Source of the DNA: Oopsacas minuta
Taxonomy: Eukaryota; Porifera; Hexactinellida; Lyssacinosida; Leucopsacidae
DNA length: 64,000 bases
Assembly: GCA_024704765.1 (NCBI GenBank)
Contig: JAKMXF010000332.1
Coordinates: forward strand, 1,109,080-1,173,079
Direction of reading: 5' to 3'
Position 1 is the stretch's first letter. Each line of letters opens with the position of its first letter. The translations under genes and the position numbers were made by a program. Shown one piece after another: positions 1 to 11,870 of the stretch. The notes under the pieces are model-generated. The model was not told the DNA's origin and did no database searches. It worked only from the letters and a program-made list of their open reading frames with translations.

Positions 1-1
1 T

Positions 2-1212
2 TCTTGTGAAACCAGAGTAACTGTTCACCAGCAGTTTAATCAATCAGAACTGAATGACTTAGTACGTGATTTAGATCTGCCCAAACAAGCAGCTGAGCTC
101 TTAGCTTCTACGCTCAAAGAAAAACAGGTGCTGGATCGAACTGTAAAGGTTTCCTTTTTTCGAAAAAGAGAAGAACTCCTTCTACCCTATTTTTCAGTGG
201 AAAATAAGCTGGTATATTGCAACGATATTCCTGGTCTTCTCGGACAACTGGGTATCTCCTCATATGATCCAGGAGAATGACGATTGTTTATGGACAGTTC
301 CAAGCGCAGCCTCAAGTGTGTTCTTTACACAATGGAAATGTTTATGGAGCTGTTCCAGTTGGTCACTCCACTGTCTTGAAGGAACAGCATGATGATATTA
401 GAATTGTTATAGATTTACTCGGATATCATGATCACAACTGGATCATTTGTGTTGACCTCAAAATGGTTAGTTTTCTGCTAGTCAGCAAAAGGATACACTA
501 AATTTCCATGTTATCTGTGCATGTGGGACAGCAGAGCACGTGAAAACATTGGACACAGAAGGAGTGGCCCTTACGTGAAACATTTCAAGCTGGCATGCTT
601 AACGTAACACACGACCCGATCGTATGCAGAGACAAAATTGTTTTTCCGCCCCTGCACATCAAGCTAGGCCTCATGAAACTGTTCGTTAAAGCCCTAAATC
701 CTGACAATGAATCCTTTCATCATCTTGTGTATACTTTCCCTGCTTTGTCATATGATAAAATCAAAGCAGGAGTGTTTGATGGACCACAGATACGTACACT
801 TATTCGCGACAAAAACTTCATTCAGAAAATGAATGTCAAGGGGAAAGCTGCATGGCTATCTTTTGTGGATGTTATACAGAACTTTCTTGGTAACAGAATG
901 GCTCCAAACTATGAAATGCTTGTATCCGAGATGCTCTCAGGGTTTCGTGATTTAGGATGCAACATGAGCATAAAAGTACATTTTCTGTACAGCCACCTGG
1001 ACAAATTCCCTGAAAACCTTGGGGCTGTCAGTGACGAGCAGGGAGAGCGTTTCCACCAGGATCTCATGACGGTGGAAGAACGCTACCAAGGTCGATGTGA
1101 TCGACATAAGATGGCAGACTATTGTTGGGGCATTAAACGTGATTGTGCTCACAAAGCGTACAAATGCAGAAGTTATAAGAGGAAATTTTGTCCAGAGTTG
1201 TTGAATATTTGA
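2..1212 (+). pseudogene. Frameshifted copy of a dispersed invertebrate ORF of unknown function
   Basis: An open frame runs from base 2 to about 280. It then continues in other frames (277-501) and ends in a 205-residue stretch at 595-1212, so at least two frameshifts break one protein. Recognisable blocks in order are EWRLFMDSSKRSLK (near 275), WIICVDLKMVSFLL (near 435), PPLHIKLGLMK (near 650), LGCNMSIKVHFLYSHLDKF (near 955), DEQGERFHQD (near 1035) and ADYCW (near 1110), with a basic C-terminal SYKRKF. I recall ORFs with these blocks as repeated uncharacterised proteins in many arthropod genomes. I know no assigned function and see no catalytic motif. The 5' end lies outside the window. Its multicopy nature suggests a mobile element, but I see no terminal repeats. 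Confidence 0.75.
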
Positions 1213-2590
1213 ATCTTTTGCATCTTGTCATTGATCGCTTTAAGTTACTATTGTAGATTACCATCCTTCTTTTCTATGTCAGTTTGTAAAAAGTCAATGT
1301 TTTTACATGCATATTACCAGCAAAACTATTGTTTTGTACATTTTTTAAACATTTGTTTCTTATCTGTCTACAAATACAATTCTATTGGCAACATAAAAGT
1401 TTTTCGGCACCTAATTTTGTTTTGAGGCTAGTTATTCAACTGTAAGCAGAACATCATTTGACAAATCATATCACTTTTTCAAAAATTTGAATTTTGTGCA
1501 AAAAAATTAAACATCTCGATTTGCAAAAAATCTAGAGCTTGCAGAAAAAAACTAAGTTCGGATTCGGAATCAGCGCCCCAAATTTAGGTATAAACAAGTG
1601 TTGGTGGAAATGCAACAAAATTTTTGTTGAGCAGTGTTATTGAGCCGTATATTCACAAGCATTTGTGCGAATCCCTCTATCATCATTAGATCCTTATTGT
1701 AGGAGGTATCTTAAAACGTGGAATAATTTCCACTCTACTTTAACATCATTTCCAGAAAGAAGATAGTGTCACTTGATGCTGAGTCATACCGTCCATTTGC
1801 TTTAATCACTGATCCTGAAATTAGAACTTATTCCGCAGAAATTATATTACCTAGAATCGCGGACACCACATGAGGACTTCCAGATCTAGACTTGGCTTCT
1901 TTCGATTCCTAGACTGAGAGCTTTTGACTTAGTCTACGTATCAAATACATCGTTTCACTTTGATTCTTCAAACGTAATCAAAGACATTTTCTTAAATGTT
2001 CTTTCAGTGGAGTATTCAACGATATAAATCTCTAAGTCTGGCTATTTGTTGGAAAGTTTAGAAATTGGTGCCTGTAAATAGACAAATTTTAAAAGACTTC
2101 TTAACTACGGTTTTCGATTTCCTTCGATGCAAGCATGTCTGGCAATTCTGTAGGCCAATATTCTTAATGGGCCCGATAAAGATAGGTAGAGCTCAAGGCT
2201 TCTCAATTGGACCTTTCGTTTCTTATTATTCCATCCTGAGTTTGACAATTCAAGATTACTTTCAAAATTAGGTCAGTTCCTGATTCCCAATACCTAATCA
2301 AACTTTGATATCTTATTCTTTTTCAACCTATTGCGATAGATAGCACGCTAAAGCTGTTGTAGCAGCCTGCGGAACCCTAACCTCTCACCTCTCTGTGTTT
2401 CCAACCCTTACTTCTCAACGAACAATACAAATTATCACTTAATCAGTTTATGTAGATATGTCGTCGAAAATAGTAACCAAGCCAGAATGCATTTTAACTT
2501 AGTTGTAAATAATTCTATTCTCAATTATGTATATGAATCGAGAGATAGCGTAACCACAAATTTCCTTCATTCTAATTTTGCATAGCCGAA
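1213..2590. other. No gene recognised
   Basis: The first 430 bases look like the AT-rich 3' tail of the preceding decayed ORF. The rest is unassigned. Short open frames here (for example 2065-2271) have no recognisable motif. Confidence 0.5.
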
Positions 2591-3128
2591 TTGCTACAAT
2601 TACTACAATATAATCTACCAATTGTAGGTGTCATGTTGATTATTGCAATATCACTAATATCGTCTTGTCAGAGAATCCCTTGGAACCACTCAGCATTGCT
2701 TATGGAACCCGTTTGTTATCGAGGATTCATGCCTAGCAGAGTAACAATCATTTATAAGCACATCATTTTGTTTGGATATAGGTTGTTATCAATTACTAAT
2801 ATTATTGGAAACGAGGTATTCTACGACAATTCGCCTATTACTCTCCTATGTTTTGAAGGCCATGCAAATGTCGAGATTGTCCGTTCCATGTTCGATCCCA
2901 AAATGGTAGCTTTGTTGTTTGGCCCGGGAGAGGGCTTCTTGTCATCAGGGTGCTGCAACAGATAAACAACTAATGGTATAGAATCACTATGAAACGGATT
3001 CGAGCTATTCTCCTAGAAATGTTCAAAATCAGTGTGTTAATATCTGTTTTCAGGAATACTATATAAGAATATTAGTGCTTATTATTCATATCTGAAAATG
3101 CCCTAGTTCCACTTTCTAACCCACTGCG
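2591..3128 (+). pseudogene. RAG1/Transib-like transposase fragment (copy 0)
   Basis: The 124-codon frame at 2591-2965 matches the middle of the RAG1-like transposases found elsewhere in the window. HIILFGYRLLSITN aligns with HSIILFGFKVLSMTD of the copy at 32841-35726. VEIVRSMFDPKMVALL carries the second catalytic aspartate (RAG1 D708 position), which reads RSIFDTKM and RSQLDGKM in the other copies. The DGLDG block and the glutamate block are missing or too decayed to read. A degenerate terminus lies at 3122-3128: its complement reads CGCAGTG, one base off CACAGTG, followed 15 nt in by CTAGGGCAT. That suggests the 3' end of the element. No paired 5' terminus was found. Confidence 0.6.
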
Positions 3129-3171
3129 ATTTCTCTCATTCAAAAATACCATAATTGGTAAGGATATACCC

Positions 3172-3211
3172 CACAGTGGGGCAAAATGGCAATTATGGGG
3201 TTATAGGTACT
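3172..3211 (+). repeat. Solo RAG-type terminus (heptamer, 24 nt, ATAGGTACT)
   Basis: CACAGTG at 3172-3178 is followed by exactly 24 nt and then ATAGGTACT at 3203-3211. The same spacing and box occur at the 3' ends of the RAG1-like copies at 29410 and 60013. No opposite CACTGTG end was found nearby, so this is a truncated element or the remnant of a MITE. It lies 44 bp beyond the end of the RAG1-like fragment but in the opposite orientation, so it is a separate insertion. Confidence 0.55.
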
Positions 3212-4531
3212 TGCACTGATGGAATAGTTTAAAGTTTTGTCATATATAGTAAAACGACTTTGTAGATTTCAAAAATGGTACCAGATTTCAGTTGCACTTC
3301 CGGTTTTGGAGCTATAATCTGTGGTATCTTCATATAGATCATAATTATGGTTCAGGAATAAATGAGTTCTAAATATTTGAACTCAATTATCTCACCCCTA
3401 TCTATTGATTAACCTTGAATACCAATGCATATGCTGAATTAAATTCTGCATAGGATACTTCATAAGTAGACACTAATTAAATAGCAATAATTTACGATTG
3501 ATATAACTAAAATAATTATTTTTCAAAGGTAAATTCCATTCGAATCGCTATAACCTATGCATTCAATGTTAAGAAGAAAAAATATATGGACGCCTTTGAG
3601 TTGGTCAAGAAATTATTGAGAATTTGTATTGTAAGATTGGGGACTTAAAATAAGTTTTACGGATCTGGAATATGTATGTAGACAATTAGACGGCTAAAAA
3701 TTCTTGAGAATGAAAAAATGATTATTTAATTGTTTTGCAAACGAGTTAAATTTGATCACATACGAATACAGATAAATGCCATTGAATTACCGAATATCCA
3801 GGTATGCTTAAATATCGCCGAGTATTTGAGGAATAAATATTTATGACTTTTCAGGTTTTCAGATTCCAAATATTAGCCTAAGTTGAGACTTTGGTTATAC
3901 AAATTGCAAGTTCATTAAGTTATTAATAATAGTATATTTCTAGGCTTGAAATGGTGTGTCCCTGATATTTCTATTTTATTATTGAGACACTCAAACGAAT
4001 GTTTCTCATTAGTCATATTGTTATATTTGCTGCACAATTTTATTCATCCTTCTCTCAATGTACTCAGGTAATGCGAAAGACCCAAGATGGTGCACTAGAT
4101 TTCCATGGTAGTGCAACAATCCACTATGGAATTAGACTGTTCCTGTGATAAAGAAACAGTAAAACTGTGGCACTTTGATTGCAGTTCCTTGTCTCGTTCA
4201 TTGTGCACTCTTTGCTGTTGTCGTTGACGAAACATATCAATTCTGTAATAAAAGTACCATAACGATCACCACTTAAGTATTTACTGTTATTAAATTGCCA
4301 TTTTAATACTGCCGGGTATATGTGTGATTTCTGACCTGAACAGGCACCAAAATATCGTTTTAGTGCCGGAATTGGTTAAACTTAAAACTAATTGGTAATA
4401 TCTTAATTATCCTTTTCATTATGAACGTAACACTTCGGCTGTAATCGGTTTACGCAGTCAGTAGGTCATATTTTTAATAGGCCTACGTCCTAGGCTATAC
4501 TTCTAAAACTTGTTATATATTTTCTATTTAG
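3212..4531. other. Unassigned, upstream of ARS2 exon
   Basis: No gene recognised. It is presumably intronic to the ARS2 gene, whose earlier exons would lie to the left of the window. A short repeat around 4410-4450 (ATGAACGTAACACTTCGGC) recurs near 11130, 11810 and, inverted, 46930. Confidence 0.4.
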
Positions 4532-4688
4532 TTCTCTTGGACATAATCCTCTCATCCAATGTGTTCCTTCCGAAGAAGAAATAATTCTCATTCGAAGTAA
4601 TCTAGCTGCTGCTGAGAGGGCTGAAGAGGAAGAGGAGGGAGTAATACCATCTGAGGTTAGCTTCCGGAGGAGTGTGAGTTTAGTTAAG
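4532..4688 (+). CDS. SRRT: Serrate/ARS2, probable penultimate exon
   Basis: The exon is bounded by an acceptor (TTTCTATTTAG before 4532) and a strong donor (AAG then GTGAGT at 4689). Only one frame is open: one leftover base, then 52 codons. They begin SLGHNPLIQ, pass an acidic AAAERAEEEEEG stretch and end SVSLVK in phase 0. The final exon at 13179 begins in phase 0 with VLDHLILYLRIVHS, so the joined junction reads K-VLD as in ARS2. In known ARS2 proteins this place holds a QNP-L block followed by an acidic AEEEE linker, which fits. The individual residues are poorly conserved, so the call rests on phase, position and acidity. It could be an exon of another gene, but no other is visible nearby. 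Confidence 0.6.
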
Positions 4689-6442
4689 GTGAGTACAGTT
4701 GTAATCTTCCAACATATTTCTGGCGTCCGCTGCTACTGAAAACGTCGAGCCTCTCAGAATGTCATCTCATCAAAACTATCTGGTCTAACATTTAACTAAC
4801 GAGTGGGGCTAAATGTTATTTGCATGAGTTTGTATATTGGGGCTAGAACTAAGAAATCACAACGATATAAATGTTGCTGTGTATTAGAAATTTTGTGCGT
4901 ACACGTACACACGAAGTTTCAATAGTGTCTGCTCGTACACACAGCGCTAAAACTATATAATATAGTTCAACTTGTTTTGCAACATTTATTACGAAGATTA
5001 CAATTCTGAATATATTGGATGAAAAACTATAATTGAATGAATGTTCTTGATCTTCTTGAAAGAAATCCTTGAATTGCATTGCAAATGTTGAATCTTGTAC
5101 TAGATATGACATATTGATTGTAATTCTAAGGGTAGCATGATCATATCTTGATTTGATTCGTTCTTTGTTTATTCGAATCATGTAATGATTTGAAAAGCTA
5201 TCTTGTGATTAAGGGAAATAGACTTGTCAACAACCTTGAATTCTTTGCGAAATTCTAGTATAATATGAATTAGTATTTGAGGAAAAATAGTGTGCAAATT
5301 GAATACTTGAATTCACATAGGAAATCCTGTTCGTCGCGATAGAATTAAAATGCTACATTTGGACCGAAAATATGCATTCAGACTTTCGTTTATCCGAACC
5401 GCTAGAAAGAACATATTATTTATGAAAATTGTTCAATTTTCTTCTTAAAAAGTATGCTTATGCTACTTTAATACTAGGTTTTCCGAAGCTGTGATCTTTT
5501 AAGGCCCTTATTTTAATATATATTCAGTCAAATATTCCAAATTTCAATCCCAATTTCATATGTCCTTAAGCTCTGAATTTACATAGGAAATACATTTCAG
5601 TTCTCCCAACAATTTCACTTATCCGTACACGAAAATAAATATAGTGTGACCAGTGGCGGTCCCAAAGTGAGCCAAACGGGGCATTTGCCCTAGATTTGGA
5701 GATCCTGCGCTCGACCCGTCACCCGGTCTGACTGATTCTCGGACCCCACAGCCTATTATACAATAAGATTTTGCTCCGGGTATGGCCGATCCTGGTACCG
5801 CCCTAGGGTATGACGAATGTGAAATCTATTGGTATTTCACATGCACACACTCCAGGGCCGTACCCAAGAGAGTCCAGGAGGGGCTCAGCCCTCCCTGGAG
5901 AAATTGAACCCCCCTAGAGAATTTGAGCACCATTTTTTAAAGTACTTTTGCTGTGCAATATCTCTATCATGTTATCTTGGAATTTTGAATACTTTATTTA
6001 ATTCCTTTTAGATATTTATTGTAGATGAGTGAGTTTGGGTAGTTATACTTTACCATGGAGGCCGGAACTCTTTAATCCGGAAGGCTAGGGCATTAGGATC
6101 TTTCGATCAAAGATCGTACGATCCAGATCTAGATTCTTTTTTGAGGACCTGAAGGGGATCGTCAATCCATTTGCAAAAGTAGGATCGAGATCCTTCTAAA
6201 TATCCACAAGTAATAGTACTGTTTCAAGTTATATTCTTAATTTGGACTGACTAACGAGCACAATTTGTCACTAACTCGAAACTCTCAATTCAATCCATAC
6301 AGAAAGTGGATTATCAATAGACTACTAGAAGATCGTAAATTGAATAGTAATCGGATAGTTGATCCTTTTAGAATTTAAGATCGAAATCAGGAACGCCGAT
6401 TATAATTTCAGCCAGGATCGAGATCGGAATCTAGAACCTCTA
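4689..6442 (+). other. ARS2 intron, proximal part
   Basis: Start of the inferred 8.5 kb intron. No genes. A repeat-like stretch at 5650-5830 contains GGCGGTCCC and GGTACCGCCC sequences like those at TE ends, but no clean terminal repeats or target duplication could be paired. Confidence 0.5.
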
Positions 6443-6450
6443 ATTGAGGA

Positions 6451-8717
6451 CAGGGTGACCAGTCGTCCTTTTTTGGACAATTTGTCCTTTTTTTACTCTA
6501 GATTTTAATGACTCTTTAATTAACACGGGATACTAGAGTGGATTGTAACTTATTGTATACCCTTCTTTATTCTTTCTTCAGCATCACTATAATTCATAAG
6601 TCGGGTTCATTATTCTTACTTACTTTATTACATATTGGATAACATTCTTTTCCCTACATTGTTTCTCCTTTTGAAAACATTTCTAAGAAGTTTTACTCTT
6701 ATTCTTTTGAGCAATTGTCTCCATGGCGAAAAGAAAATGTATTTTCCGAGAAAATCTCACAGAAGATTATCCATTTATTAATTCTAGTAATAGAGGTGCT
6801 AATTTCGCCTACTGCAGTATTTGTAATACCGATGTTAACATCGGCAATGGCGGAATTTGTTCGATTAAACAGCATCTATGTTCAACAAAGCACTTGTCTT
6901 GTGAACATGACATATGCACTACACACACCATCGCACTATTTATTAGGTATAAAATTCTCCCATTAGTTTAAAGATTGCTGCAGCAGAGGGTGCGTTTGCA
7001 TTTCATACAGTAAAGCACCACCATTCCTTCAGGACAATTGATTATACATCTCGCTTGCCCTCAGTCTGTTTTTCTAATTCTGAAATTGCGAAGAACTTTC
7101 ATTCTGCTAGAACCAAAACTGAAAGCATTTTAACTGGCGTTTTAGCACCTCTAAGCGTTGACGAGCTATTAGTTGAATTAAAATCTAGTATAAAACTTTC
7201 AATATCAACTAATGCTTCAAACCATGCTGAATTAAAGACATTTCCTGTTATTATACGCTATTTCAACCAAGACAGCATTGAGAATAAGCTCTTAGATTTT
7301 ATTCATCTAGAAGGTTAAAAAAGCTCACAGGTTACAGACATGCTTTTGGATGTTATTTCGAAATATCAAATAAATATAGAGAAAATGATAGCATTTTGTG
7401 CGGATAATGTACCTGTTAACTCCTGTGGTGTTAACAGATCAGGAGGTGAGAATGTTTTTACAAAGTTAAAACAAATTATTACCAAGTTAATTCCTTTGGG
7501 TTGTCCATCACACCTTGTACATAAATCTGCTCAGATTGCCGCAGAAAGTGGTCTATCTGTAGATGTCGAATCAATTATTGTAAACATTTCCTCTTTCCTT
7601 TCTGGAGAAAGAAGTGGAGTACTTCAATGACATCAAAATTTAATTGAATTTTGTGATTTCTTGGAGTTACAATACTTGAAGCTTCAAATCATGCTAAGAC
7701 AAGATGGTTCACGTTATACCCTCTGCTTGAGAGGATTTGCAAATTTGGGAAGCTTTGAACTCTTATTTTCTATCCAATGAAATCTGTCCGAGGTTGTTGG
7801 AAACTTTTTTTAGTTCTGATCTCTGCCAATGCTACTTTCTTTTCTTGCATAGGCTCTTAAAGTATTCAATAACACCAATTTGATTCTCAAAGAAGCAACC
7901 TTTCATTGCCCGAAATGATTCATACAGTCAGAAAATTAGAATTCACTTTGCATGATAGATATAAAAGTGAATTTTTGGGAGCACTACCGAAATCGAACTG
8001 AAAAAAACACTCCAAAATTCATCAAGCCAAAAATTTCAAATCCGAATACTTGGCATTCCATCAAATTTCATCAGAATATCTCGATAAGTGGCTACATCTG
8101 GATAGATTTTCACAGAATTTGGATTGGCTATTATTAGAAAATCTTGAGTTAATTAATTGCTCAATGTTAAGACAATCTGCTGAATTCTTGTGCCCAGAAA
8201 TAGCTTTTAATTACGATTTATTTGATGAAGTATGTTGTCTTCAACGAATCATTCCATTGTCTATGTTATCATTCAAATCAATAAGTCTCGATCAGCGTTG
8301 GGCTACCATAACAAAAGATAGATTTTCTTCATAAGAAAATTGGTGTCTATTATTTTTGCTATTCCTGCAACGAACGCTTATTGTGAGCGAGTGTTCAGTT
8401 TATCTAAGGTTCAATGGAGTGATGAACGAAACAGGTTAGATGTTACTACTGTTGCTTCTATCCTTAAAGTTTTGACATATTTCAATTGAGTAGCAAAGAA
8501 ATGCACAAGAAATTACTGAATAACCAAGTTGTGTTAAAGAAGATTAGCTCAATTGAAAATATTACTAATTCTATTTTATTTCCTTACTTTATTGATGTAA
8601 AATCAATTTTCATAGATTAGCATATACTGTTATCGTTCAATGTTCAGTGATTTACGTATACACTGTATATCATAGAAAAGTGTCCTTTTTTTATAACGAA
8701 GATATCTGGTCACCCTG
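6451..8717 (+). mobile_element. hAT DNA transposon with intact TIRs and 8-bp TSD
   Basis: The 2267 bp element has 12-bp perfect terminal inverted repeats, CAGGGTGACCAG at 6451-6462 and its complement at 8706-8717. It is flanked by the 8-bp direct repeat ATTGAGGA at 6443-6450 and 8718-8725. An 8-bp duplication is diagnostic of hAT elements. Just inside each TIR lies a T-rich block containing GTCCTTTTTT. It sits inside the ARS2 intron in the same orientation as the gene. Its transposase is broken (see 6723-8489), so it can only move if another copy supplies the enzyme. Confidence 0.93.
6723..8489 (+). pseudogene. hAT transposase, broken
   Basis: The start ATG at 6723 opens MAKRKCIFRENL and a BED-type zinc-finger region (YCSICNTDV near residue 35, then H-x5-H-like spacing). 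The frame then shifts repeatedly. 7055-7318 and 7340-7630 carry the central RNase H-like part (IAFCADNVPVNSCG, LGCPSHLVHKSAQIAAE). 8050-8334 and the following frame carry the C-terminal dimerisation region, including PATNAYCERVFSLSKV and SDERNRL, ending at the stop at 8487-8489. The region 7631-8050 is badly decayed. The order matches autonomous hAT transposases of the kind I know from insects and Hydra. At least four frame breaks make it non-functional. Confidence 0.88.
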
Positions 8718-8725
8718 ATTGAGGA

Positions 8726-10569
8726 TCATCTAAAGCCCTAAGGCAGTGTGCACCTGATTTAATAATATTTGTGTACCCTCCCTGAATAGTAGGGTTTTAA
8801 CCTCCCTCACACCCATGGATATAGCCTTAGTGATTAAGAGAGGTATCTGCTGCCTAACTAGTAGAGGAATACCCTGCCTGACGACTAGGTGTATGACGAG
8901 GTATATCTTCCCTGTAAAAGAGGGGCATACCCTCTCAAATCATCTGGCCTGAAAAAACAAGTGAGTATCAAACCTCGCAAACTCTCGCAATTTCGGCGCG
9001 TATGTACTTTACTACATCATTTATATACTAAAAATAAAAGTCACTATCTGTGCCGATAGCATTGTATTTTGATAGAATTTAGTAAAAAAGCACTATATTA
9101 GAGTCACCATAAATATTAAATTTCTCCAAATACACTTCTTGCTCCCAATGAATTGTGCATATTTCAAATCCTTCAATTAATATTCATTGCTGGCGGCACA
9201 GAATATAGAATTTTTTACTCGCTCAGCTCACAGATTCAAGTTAACTCGCGAGCTTCGCTGCGACAGCTTAGTGCCTCAGGTTAGATTAAATATTAAAAGA
9301 TAAGTTTCTTAGTGCTTTTGGTCTCTGCGGCGGGATAAAAGTATAGTAGCTTAGGTGATAAATAGCCTACATTCATTCTATTACTACTTTTCATATATTC
9401 TGGTGACCCAATTATGTTTCAAACTGTGGTTTTGATATTGAAGGAATTATAAGTATGGTCTGAATATTCACTGGCATTGGTATGGAAGTTGTATTACGAT
9501 TAATTATGAATAATTGCTATTCTAACATTTGGACAACCAGGTGACTTCGCATTTATCCATTACAAACATGCCTTATATTGTTATATTTAAACGTGGTATT
9601 TGTTTGTCTAACTAGACAGTGTTCACTTATTCTGAATGTTCTCTTTTTTGATAAATTTTACCAAACATGTCTGAACGAAAATTGAAACATCGCTCTAAAT
9701 TTTGAAATTAACACGTAGTGAAAGGCCAAAGAATATTCTACAGTGCACAGTTACGAACTTTTTGAAAGCCCTAAGTATATGTTTGTATGACCAGAATTGA
9801 TTGAAGAAACTCGAAGAGCCCCAGGGCTGATTTGTGGCATGTAGTGGTATTTTGGGGCTTGCTCAGACAATTTCGAGTACTGGATGAAAGTTCACACCTA
9901 TGAAGAAATTATGATGTAATTGTCACATTTGGGATGTTAGAAAACTCACATTGTTAACCACTGCTCAGCCAATATGATGGATAGGTGGTTGATATTTGAA
10001 TCACAGGCACCCGTCAGTATGCCTCATCAAGAAATGATTATATCATGATCAATGCAAAATTTGATTTATTTCCAAATTCCAAGATTCCTAACCCATTGTC
10101 ACAGAATGCCATTAAATGGAATTTTGATGGTCCATAGATAATAAAGAATTCAAATTTCCGTCAAAGGTAAACTTCGTGGCACATAGTCCAAAAGTATCAA
10201 TAAATTTAGTTGTTTAACACTTATGCTACCCAGAGGCATTAAGTTGTCACACTGCGACCTAGTACGCGAAGCGCGCTAGTACAGAATTATTGCGTTTTAA
10301 TAGTTAGATGGATAGGTTTCTAAAAGCCCTTTTCGATGATTATTTTACGAAGATATTAGATTCAACATTGATGAAAGTAAACTTCAATACGATGTAGATG
10401 GGACAAAATACCTCATTTCGATTTAGGTTGCTTAGCTATGGGGGTTAGATGGACTGGAGATGCTAATTTTCCACAGCCTGAATGTATTTGTTTGTGTTGA
10501 GGAGCTATCAATCACTGGTATGGCTCTAGCTAAATTTTAGCGGCATTTTCTACGATACATAGCTACCCA
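8726..10569. other. ARS2 intron, no gene recognised
   Basis: AT-rich with no credible coding. 9830-10140 shares short blocks (for example ACACCTATGAAGAAATTATG) in inverted orientation with 56200-56300, so part of it is a dispersed repeat. Confidence 0.4.
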
Positions 10570-10737
10570 GCAGACAAATCTCCGTGGAACGCATTATAGT
10601 GACTACTGTTGGCTATAGTGTCTCAGTTGACCCCAATATGGAGGTAACTGTACGCAATGGAGTTTCTGTGGATCCCGATATAGAGCGTACTGTTGGCGAT
10701 TAGGTTTCTGTGGATCTCAATATGAACACTACTGTTG
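10570..10737 (+). repeat. 42-bp tandem repeat, about four copies
   Basis: Units start at 10570, 10612, 10654 and 10696, each exactly 42 bp and ending in TACTGTTG or close variants. The core is TTTCTGTGGATC followed by CAATATG-like sequence. A partial, diverged fifth unit follows at 10738. The period is a multiple of three, so an open reverse frame shows a 14-residue repeat, but there is no other sign of coding. Confidence 0.8.
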
Positions 10738-11040
10738 GCTATGGGCTCTACGTAAATATTTTTCACAGGTGGTCCAAAGGAACAGTCTCGCAGCCCGTGG
10801 GTTAATAAATAGGCGCACATTTATATAAGTTAAACGAGGAACCCCTCATTTCGAAACCCTCTCAAATTCCTGGACACGCAACTTTACTGAATATGAAACC
10901 AGAATAAGACAGGAATATTCTCAAAAATATTAACTACTCGAATATGATTGAAAATTATTGAAATTATGACCTTTGATTTTTCTCTACTTAGTTAATGCTA
11001 AAGCTTCTATTGAACAGAATATGTCCGTGAATAAGTGAGT

Positions 11041-11870
11041 TTATGACGTTAATAAAGTGCTAAGATCTCGATTTGAGTGCGACAATAGGTTAAAACGAGT
11101 GGTAAAATTTTAGTGTTCATTTTTGTTCTGAACATAACACTTCGTCAGAAATCTGTTATAGTGGAGGAATTTTGAATATTGCTGTGACGTGAAGCAGTTA
11201 TTTGGGATCTTTTTATGCCGCATTATGCGACGTTGTTATAGTAAAGACATATGCTCCGGCCAGGCTGTCCTCATTACAACCTGAAAGGGTTTCGCTCTAT
11301 CAGATAGATGAAAGTTGCTTCTCGAATCATAATACAAAGTAACTCCAACTTATAGCAAATTTATTCAAAAAATACCTTGGTTGAGTAAATATTCGAAATC
11401 GTTCATTGAAATTCACCCAAAATTTACAGTAATGTTTGATTATTGACGTAGAATCCTAGTAAGATGCCAAAATATGATGAATTAAATTCAAATTTTATGC
11501 AGACAGTATTCTAGTGTCAAAACCTAGGAAAATAGCGATAGAACGCGGTATTGTTCTCAGTATTTGAAAATTCATTCTATCCATGAGCACAAAGAAAATA
11601 CAATTTGGAAATTCATCCCAAATCATCAGAAATAGGTCCCTATTAGCCCGTTTATAGGTCAAACTTTTATTTTACATTTCTTTGAAAAAACATAGCAGAG
11701 ATGAAGTTGCTGCTTTCTCTATTAAACGAATACGGCAGAAAAATGTGTGAATTTATGACAATTAGTTAATACGAACTGGTAAATTTAGTGTCCCTTTTTT
11801 GCTACGAATGTAACACTTCGTCGTAATCTGATATTGAAATTTGAATTTTTGTTCACATTTTATAATGTAG
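11041..11870 (+). repeat. Imperfect direct repeat of a dispersed family
   Basis: Segments near 11040-11165 and 11740-11845 match each other (GTGAGTTTATGACG versus GTGAATTTATGACA, then TTTAGTGT and AACATAACACTTCGTC versus AATGTAACACTTCGTC). Sequence between them around 11340-11510 resembles 39770-39950 (AATCCTA followed by ATGCCAAAA versus AATCCTA followed by GTGCCAAAA). A noncoding dispersed repeat is the simplest reading. Confidence 0.45.

Noticed and set aside
1726-3133. ATTTC before 1731 (CACTCTA) as the 5' end and target duplication of RAG1-like copy 0
   Set aside because: ATTTC also follows 3128, but CACTCTA matches the heptamer only at CAC and a 5-mer match within 1.4 kb is expected by chance.
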